A stretch of 19,842 bases of DNA, taken from positions 1 to 19,842 of the forward strand of contig NZ_JBEZFP010000163.1 in NCBI RefSeq assembly GCF_040649515.1. Reading direction: 5' to 3'. Below the pieces are notes generated by a model. That model saw nothing but the letters and a program-made list of their open reading frames with translations. It made no database searches and was not told where the DNA came from. Shown piece by piece: positions 15,583-19,842 of the stretch. The translations under genes were made by a program, and so were the position numbers. Each line of letters begins with the position of its first letter. Positions within the stretch are counted from its first letter, which is position 1. This DNA is from Yinghuangia elevatio. Its GTDB lineage: Bacteria > Actinomycetota > Actinomycetes > Streptomycetales > Streptomycetaceae.

Positions 15583-15973
15583 CGGGGACGTTCCACTCCA
15601 GCAGCGCGTCGAGCAGACCCTCGGTGAGTTCGAGGCGGCGCAGTTCCTCGGTCGGGATCCAGCGCGCCGCCTCGGCGTCGTCCCCCGGGCGCAGCGTGCC
15701 GCCGTGCACGATGCAGGCGTAGTCGCGGATCTCGTACGTTCCGCCGTCGGACGCCGGGCGCGTCACGCTGCCCACCAGCGGCCCCACGGTCACGTCGAGT
15801 CCCGTCTCCTCCAGCAGTTCGCGGGTGAGGGCCTGGCCGTCGCTCTCGCCCGGCTCGACCCGCCCGCCCGGCAGCGACCACAGGCCCTTGCCCGGGGGCG
15901 TACCGCGGCGGATGAGGAGGATGCGCCCCTCACCGTCCAGGACGATCGCACCGACACAGGGAGTTGCCCGCAT
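15572..15973 (-). CDS. Nudix hydrolase
   Basis: This is a 133-residue protein. The Nudix box is complete and matches GX5EX7REUXEEXGU: G37, E43, then R51-E52-L-L-E55-E56-T-G58-L (within GGRVEPGESDGQALTRELL onward). The fold cleaves nucleoside diphosphates linked to another group; candidates are oxidised dNTPs (MutT-like), ADP-ribose or NAD-type compounds. Coupling to ribokinase favours a nucleotide-sugar or ADP-ribose salvage role, as inference only. There is no clear ribosome-binding site. TACGCT lies 7 nt before the ATG on the lower strand, as expected for a -10 box feeding a leaderless transcript. The C-terminus EWNVPGVG overlaps the ribokinase start. Confidence 0.93.
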   Translation of the reverse strand: MRATPCVGAIVLDGEGRILLIRRGTPPGKGLWSLPGGRVEPGESDGQALTRELLEETGLDVTVGPLVGSVTRPASDGGTYEIRDYACIVHGGTLRPGDDAEAARWIPTEELRRLELTEGLLDALLEWNVPGVG

Positions 15974-16086
15974 GTCCGCGAGCGTATCCGCCGTTCGGGC
16001 GGATCGGAGCCTCCCTTCCTCCGCGTGTCGACAACTCGCGCGGCGGTACGGGCGTTCGCCCGGTCGGCCCTGCCCGTCACCCCGGC

Positions 16087-16139
16087 GGCCGCTCCGCAGG
16101 TCACGTGCAGGCCGCCCGCAGGCCGCTCCGCAGGTCACG
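16087..16139. repeat. 19-bp direct repeat, 34-bp period
   Basis: GGCCGCTCCGCAGGTCACG is present exactly at 16087 and 16121. It lies in the 271-bp gap between the divergent Nudix and DUF6758 genes, and no gene is seen there. Confidence 0.75.
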
Positions 16140-16244
16140 CGCCGGTCGGCCCCAGGCCGGCCGCCGGTCGGCAGCGCCGCGAGGCCGACTTCGGCGCCAA
16201 TGGGGTGATCGTCCTTGACGCGGCGCTCTCGGCAGGGGACCGTC

Positions 16245-16889
16245 GTGCGTATGAAGGGCGAGCCGAGCTGCCCACGCTGCGGAGGCCGGGTCCGAGCCCC
16301 GGGGCTGTTCTCCGAGACCTGGCAATGCGACCTGCACGGATCAGTGCCGCCGCTGCAGCCGGTCGTCCCGCCGAGCGTCGACGCCCTCGACGTCGTCGTA
16401 CGCCGCTCCCGCGTCCCCGTCTGGCTGCCCTGGCCGCTCCCGGTCGGCTGGCTGTTCACCGGAGTCGCGCACGCCGGCGACGACCGGTCCGGTCCGCGCG
16501 GCGTCGCCGTGGCGTGCACCGGTCCGGCGCCGCTGGGCGGCCCCGGCGAATTGGTGCTGGTGGCCGAGGAACTCGGCGTCGGCCTGGGCGCCCGCTTCGC
16601 GGGGCTCCCGGGGCCGGACCCGGGCAGCGACCTGCTCGGCACCCGGGTCGCTCCCGCGAAGGTCATGGCCGCGGGCCGGCCGACCGCGCTGTGGTGCGTG
16701 CCGGGCACACCCGGCGACCGGGCGGTGTACGCGGGCGAGGCCATGGGCCTGTGGCTGTGGGCGATCCTGTGGCCCGGCAAGGCCGGGCATCTCGTGTACG
16801 ACGACGTGGTCCTCACCGACCTGCGCGACGCGGGCGCCGAACTGGGCCTGCTGCCTTGCGGCGCGTTGTCGCCGCAACTGCTCACCTGA
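16245..16889 (+). CDS. DUF6758 family protein with N-terminal zinc ribbon
   Basis: This is a 214-residue protein of the actinobacterial DUF6758 family, recognised from conserved stretches: VPVWLPWPLPVGWLFTGVAHAGDD, LGGPGELVLVAEELGVGLGARFAG and VLTDLRDAGAELGLLPCGALSP. The N-terminus holds CPRCGG followed 14 residues later by CDLHG, a C-x2-C...C-x2-H set that should bind zinc. The remainder is soluble; no function is known. I chose the GTG at 16245 because AGGGG sits 6 nt upstream; an ATG two codons later is possible. A PHP phosphoesterase follows after 73 nt. From memory this pair is kept together in many Streptomyces. Confidence 0.85.
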   Translation: MRMKGEPSCPRCGGRVRAPGLFSETWQCDLHGSVPPLQPVVPPSVDALDVVVRRSRVPVWLPWPLPVGWLFTGVAHAGDDRSGPRGVAVACTGPAPLGGPGELVLVAEELGVGLGARFAGLPGPDPGSDLLGTRVAPAKVMAAGRPTALWCVPGTPGDRAVYAGEAMGLWLWAILWPGKAGHLVYDDVVLTDLRDAGAELGLLPCGALSPQLLT

Positions 16890-16920
16890 CGCTGCCGACC
16901 TTGCGTCCGGACGGCGTGGC

Positions 16921-16926
16921 TAGGGT
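16921..16926 (+). promoter_or_regulatory. Candidate -10 box of the PHP gene
   Basis: TAGGGT fits the actinomycete TANNNT pattern. It lies 37 nt before the GTG start, and a loose GACCTT (16897-16902) stands 18 nt upstream. So the PHP gene may have its own promoter as well as read-through from DUF6758. Confidence 0.35.
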
Positions 16927-16962
16927 TGATCGTCCCGGCCCCACCGAACCAGCGAGGTCCGC

Positions 16963-17811
16963 GTGCGCATCGACCTGCACACCCACAGCTCCGCCTCCGA
17001 CGGCACGGACACCCCGGCGGCGCTCGTGCGTGCCGCACACGAGGCGGGGCTCGACGTCGTCGCGCTGACCGACCACGACACCACCGGCGGCTGGGCCGAG
17101 GCGGAGGCGGCGCTGCCCGACGGGCTCCGGCTCGTGCGCGGTGCGGAGATCAGCTGCATCGACGGGGACGGCATCAGCCTGCACATGCTGGGCTATCTGT
17201 TCGACCCCGACGAGCCGGAGTTCGCGCGGGCGCGCGAGTTGGTGTGTACCGACCGGGTACGCCGCGCGCGGGCCATGGTCGAGCGCTGCGTCGAACTGGG
17301 CGCGCCCATCACGTGGGAGCGCGTCGTCGAGATCGCCGGCGACGGCGCGGTGGGCCGTCCGCACGTCGCCACGGCGCTGGTCGAGGCCGGGGTGGTGGCC
17401 GACGTGTCGGGCGCCTTCACGCCGGAGTGGCTGAAGGACGGCGGCCGGGCGTTCGTCGACAAGTACGAGATCTCCGTCGCCGACGCGGTCCGCATGATCC
17501 GGGGCGCGGGTGGCGTCGCGGTGTTCGCCCACCCCGGCGCCACCAAGCGCGGCCACACGGTCTCCGACGCGACCATCGAGTCCCTCGCCGAGGCGGGTCT
17601 CGCCGGGGTCGAGGTCGACCACATCGACCACGACGACGCCATGCGCGCCCACCTGCGCAACCTCGCGCGCGGCCTCGGCCTGGTCACGACAGGTTCCAGC
17701 GACTACCACGGCACCCGCAAGACCGTGGGCCTCGGCCGCTACACCACCGACCCCGACACGTTCGCCGCGATCGCCGACCGGGCGACCGGCGTACCCGTGC
17801 TCGGCGCCTGA
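16963..17811 (+). CDS. PHP-domain phosphoesterase (YciV/TrpH, RNase AM-like)
   Basis: This is a 282-residue polymerase-and-histidinol-phosphatase fold. Metal-site motifs are complete: H6 and H8 in RIDLHTHSSASDG, D37/H38 in ALTDHDT, E62 in GAEIS, the GRPHVATAL segment, FAHPG and the C-terminal SSDYHG. Length and motif spacing match the YciV/TrpH group, which hydrolyses 3',5'-nucleoside bisphosphates such as pAp and trims short RNA 5' ends using manganese. The GTG start at 16963 has GAGG 5 nt upstream. It is cytosolic, with no membrane segments. It probably works in sulfate-assimilation by-product removal or RNA maturation (family knowledge). A histidinol-phosphatase role is less likely without his genes nearby. 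Confidence 0.93.
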   Translation: MRIDLHTHSSASDGTDTPAALVRAAHEAGLDVVALTDHDTTGGWAEAEAALPDGLRLVRGAEISCIDGDGISLHMLGYLFDPDEPEFARARELVCTDRVRRARAMVERCVELGAPITWERVVEIAGDGAVGRPHVATALVEAGVVADVSGAFTPEWLKDGGRAFVDKYEISVADAVRMIRGAGGVAVFAHPGATKRGHTVSDATIESLAEAGLAGVEVDHIDHDDAMRAHLRNLARGLGLVTTGSSDYHGTRKTVGLGRYTTDPDTFAAIADRATGVPVLGA

Positions 17812-17818
17812 CGCCACC

Positions 17819-17842
17819 GAAGCCCCGATCGGGTGGTGCTTC
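17819..17842 (+). terminator. Weak hairpin after the PHP gene
   Basis: GAAGC and GCTTC pair across an inner palindrome CCCGATCGGG, 7 nt after the stop. The stem is short and the T-tract is absent. Confidence 0.35.
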
Positions 17843-17902
17843 CCGAGGCATCTTCCGAGGCACGTTCCGAGGTACGTCCCGACGTGCTTGCCGACGTACG
17901 CC
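17843..17902. repeat. 12-bp tandem repeat, five units
   Basis: Units at 17843, 17855, 17867, 17879 and 17891 begin CCGAGGCATCTT, CCGAGGCACGTT, CCGAGGTACGTC, CCGACGTGCTTG and CCGACGTACGCC. The unit is four codons long, but no start, ribosome-binding site or gene-like context supports translation of the resulting tetrapeptide repeat. Confidence 0.75.
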
Positions 17903-17945
17903 GCGAGCCGCCTGCGCGGCACGCGTGTTCGCGCATCGCGACCAT

Positions 17946-17991
17946 CTGACCTGCCCGTCCCCGCAGCGTTACAGTGCGGAAAGTATCCGCA
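17946..17991 (+). promoter_or_regulatory. Promoter with overlapping 17-bp inverted repeat upstream of mscR
   Basis: CTGACC (17946-17951), an 18-nt spacer and TACAGT (17970-17975) form a plausible housekeeping promoter, with a start near 17982. The dyad TGCGGA-AAGTA-TCCGCA (17975-17991) overlaps the -10 edge and the predicted start. That is the position for a repressor, possibly formaldehyde- or thiol-responsive. Confidence 0.5.
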
Positions 17992-18012
17992 TTTCTCGGA
18001 GGGGAGCGGCAC

Positions 18013-19098
18013 ATGAGTCGGCTGGTTCGCGGGGTCGTCGCGCGCGGCAAGGGCGCGCCGGTGAGCGTCGAGACGATCGTCGTACCCGATCCGGGGCCGG
18101 GCGAGGCGCGGGTGAAGGTGCAGGCGTGCGGCGTCTGCCACACCGACCTGCACTACCGCGAGGGCGGCATCAACGACGACTTCCCGTTCCTGCTCGGCCA
18201 CGAGGCCGCGGGTGTCGTGGAGTCGGTCGGCGAGGGCGTGTCCGGGCTCGCCCCGGGCGATTACGTGGTGCTTGCCTGGCGCGCGCCGTGCGGCGAGTGC
18301 CGTTCGTGTCTGCGCGGGCGTCCCTGGTACTGCTTCGACTCGCGCAACGCCAGGCAGCCGATGACGCTCGAGGACGGTACGCCGCTGAGCCCCGCCCTCG
18401 GCATCGGCGCGTTCGCCGAGATGACGCTCGTCGCGGCCGGCCAGTGCGTCAAGGTCGACCCCGCCGCCCGCCCCGAGGCCGCCGGCCTGATCGGCTGCGG
18501 CGTCATGGCCGGCTTCGGCGCCGCCGCCAACACCGGCAACGTGCAGCGCGGCGACTCGGTCGCGGTGATCGGCTGCGGCGGGGTCGGCAACGCCGCGATC
18601 GCCGCCGCGCACCTGGCCGGCGCGCGCAAGGTGATCGCGGTCGACATCGACGAGCGCAAGTTGGAGTGGGCGAAGGGCTTCGGGGCGACCGACACGGTCA
18701 ACGCGCGCGAGACCGACCCGGTCGAGGCGATCAAGGCGTTGACCGAGGGCAACGGCGCGGACCTGGTCGTCGAGGCGGTCGGCCGCCCGGAGACGTACGA
18801 ACAGGCGTTCTATGCCCGCGACTTGGCGGGAACCGTCGTGCTGGTCGGGGTGCCGACGCCGGAGCTGAAGATCGAGCTGCCCTTGATCGAGGTGTTCGGC
18901 CGCGGCGGCGCGCTCAAGTCGTCGTGGTACGGCGACTGCCTGCCCACCCGGGACTTCCCGATGCTGATCGACCTGTACCTGCGCGGGCGCCTGCCGCTGG
19001 ACGGCTTCGTCTCGGAGACGATCAAGCTCGACGACGTCGAGGCGGCGTTCACCAAGATGCACCACGGCGACGTGCTGCGCTCGGTGGTCGTCCTGTGA
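18013..19098 (+). CDS. mscR: S-(hydroxymethyl)mycothiol dehydrogenase (mycothiol-dependent formaldehyde dehydrogenase)
   Basis: This is a 361-residue zinc-dependent medium-chain alcohol dehydrogenase. It oxidises the formaldehyde-mycothiol adduct to S-formylmycothiol with NAD+; homologues also reduce S-nitrosomycothiol. Catalytic zinc ligands are C42 in ACGVCHTDLHY, H63 in GHEAAG and C162 in LIGCGVMAG. The structural zinc is held by C93, C96, C99 and C107 (APCGECRSC...WYC). The Rossmann loop is GCGGVGNAAIAAAHLAGA (187-204). The stretch FLLGHEAAGVVESVGEGV and ending HHGDVLRSVVVL fit the mycothiol-dependent branch. The ATG at 18013 follows GGAGGGGAG. Its stop overlaps the next gene by 4 bp. Glutathione-dependent AdhC is the main alternative, unlikely in an actinomycete. 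Confidence 0.92.
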   Translation: MSRLVRGVVARGKGAPVSVETIVVPDPGPGEARVKVQACGVCHTDLHYREGGINDDFPFLLGHEAAGVVESVGEGVSGLAPGDYVVLAWRAPCGECRSCLRGRPWYCFDSRNARQPMTLEDGTPLSPALGIGAFAEMTLVAAGQCVKVDPAARPEAAGLIGCGVMAGFGAAANTGNVQRGDSVAVIGCGGVGNAAIAAAHLAGARKVIAVDIDERKLEWAKGFGATDTVNARETDPVEAIKALTEGNGADLVVEAVGRPETYEQAFYARDLAGTVVLVGVPTPELKIELPLIEVFGRGGALKSSWYGDCLPTRDFPMLIDLYLRGRLPLDGFVSETIKLDDVEAAFTKMHHGDVLRSVVVL

Positions 19099-19715
19099 TC
19101 GAGCACCTCACCACGTCGGGAGTCTTCTCGCTCGACGGCCAGGACTTCGACGTCGACAACAACGTCTGGCTCGTGGGAGACGCGGACGAGGTCATCGTCG
19201 TCGACGCGGCGCACGACGCCGACGCCATCGCCGCGGCGGTCGGCGACCGCCGCCTCGCCGCGATCGTGTGCACACACGGCCACAACGACCACATCAACGC
19301 GGCCGCCGCACTCGCGGAGCGGTTCGGCGCGCCGGTCCACCTGCACCCGTCCGACCGCATGCTCTGGGACGCCGTGTACCCCGACCGGGCTCCCGACCGC
19401 GACCTCGCGGACGGCCAGGTGGTCAAGGTCGCCGGGACCGAGCTGCGCGTCGTCCACACGCCGGGACACGCGCCCGGCGCGGTGTGCCTGTACGCGCCGG
19501 AGCTCGACACGCTGTTCTCCGGGGACACGCTCTTCCGCGGCGGCCCCGGGGCGACCGGGCGCTCCTTCTCGTCGTTCCCGGTCATCCTCGACTCCATCCG
19601 GGACCGGCTGCTGACGCTGCCCGCGGGCACCCGCGTCCTGACCGGGCACGGCGACGAGACCACGATCGGCGCCGAGGCCGCGGACTACGACGCGTGGGTG
19701 GCACGCGGGCACTGA
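19095..19715 (+). CDS. MBL-fold metallohydrolase, candidate S-formylmycothiol hydrolase
   Basis: This is a 206-residue metallo-beta-lactamase-fold protein of the glyoxalase-II-like type. The binuclear metal motif THGHNDH supplies H61, H63, D65 and H66. H125 in HTPGHAPGA, D144 in FSGDTLF and H185 in LTGHGDETTIG complete the set. The GTG start is embedded in the mscR stop (GTGA at 19095), so production is coupled to MscR. A thioester hydrolase that releases formate and regenerates mycothiol from S-formylmycothiol is the natural second step. The same mscR-MBL gene order is known in mycobacteria, but the activity is inferred here. A hydroxyacyl-mycothiol hydrolase is the alternative. Confidence 0.92.
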   Translation: MIEHLTTSGVFSLDGQDFDVDNNVWLVGDADEVIVVDAAHDADAIAAAVGDRRLAAIVCTHGHNDHINAAAALAERFGAPVHLHPSDRMLWDAVYPDRAPDRDLADGQVVKVAGTELRVVHTPGHAPGAVCLYAPELDTLFSGDTLFRGGPGATGRSFSSFPVILDSIRDRLLTLPAGTRVLTGHGDETTIGAEAADYDAWVARGH

Positions 19716-19723
19716 GCCCGTGC

Positions 19724-19795
19724 GCCCGGCCGCACCCGTACGCCCGACTGCACCCGTACGTCCGGCCGCACCCCCACGTCAGGCCGCGGAACGAC
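19724..19795. repeat. 18-bp tandem repeat after the MBL gene
   Basis: Units GCCCGGCCGCACCCGTAC (19724), GCCCGACTGCACCCGTAC (19742), GTCCGGCCGCACCCCCAC (19760) and a degraded fourth copy (19778) start 8 bp after the stop. The remaining 47 bases to the window end hold no feature I can support. Confidence 0.8.
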
Positions 19796-19842
19796 GCCGC
19801 GCGGGGATGCGAAACGCCGAGGCGCCCCACCCGGAATCCGGG

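Noticed and set aside
17843..17902. Tetrapeptide-repeat protein encoded by the 12-bp array
   Set aside because: Long open frames cross the array on both strands, but they have no start signals and are shadows of neighbouring genes; the array is intergenic.

Overview
The window is very GC-rich DNA with strong third-position G/C bias, frequent GTG starts and 4-bp GTGA stop/start overlaps. It also carries a mycothiol-type formaldehyde dehydrogenase, a DUF6758 protein and a StrepDnaA-style box sequence (TTGTCCACA). Together these point to a chromosome of Streptomyces or a close relative. I see no rRNA, tRNA, CRISPR array, insertion sequence, phage gene or toxin/defence cassette.

Layout. (1) 1-5313: a histidine-utilisation operon read rightward: hutU (5' end outside the window), an M20 amidohydrolase, hutF and hutI. 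This is the route in which formiminoglutamate is deiminated to N-formylglutamate. No classical HutG is seen, so the M20 enzyme is the obvious candidate for the last step. (2) 5314-6840: an acyl-CoA dehydrogenase behind a candidate TetR-type operator, ended by a strong terminator. (3) 6841-8522: a six-helix DUF998-like membrane protein overlapping an alpha/beta hydrolase by 97 nt. (4) 8523-9402: a 391-bp gap with two perfect DnaA boxes flanking a terminator hairpin and a candidate stress-sigma promoter, then a YflT-domain stress protein. (5) 9527-11685: divergent corA and a SUFU-domain gene, separated by 461 bp. (6) 11837-13608, leftward: a UspA protein and a drug-type MFS transporter behind a palindromic operator. 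(7) 13781-14287: a MaoC hydratase whose upstream dyad matches that of the distant acyl-CoA dehydrogenase. (8) 14605-15973, leftward: a Nudix hydrolase overlapping a ribokinase. (9) 16245-17811: DUF6758 and a PHP phosphoesterase. (10) 18013-19715: mycothiol-dependent formaldehyde dehydrogenase translationally coupled to an MBL-fold hydrolase.

The genes are mostly ordinary core metabolism and stress functions. The less ordinary signals are regulatory or structural: the paired operators linking acd and maoC, the DnaA-box pair, and short degenerate tandem repeats in many gaps between genes. Each gap has its own unit sequence and length (9 to 34 bp). I did not find a convincing undescribed multi-gene system. 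The closest thing is the M20 enzyme in the hut operon, whose probable substrate differs from its usual database name.
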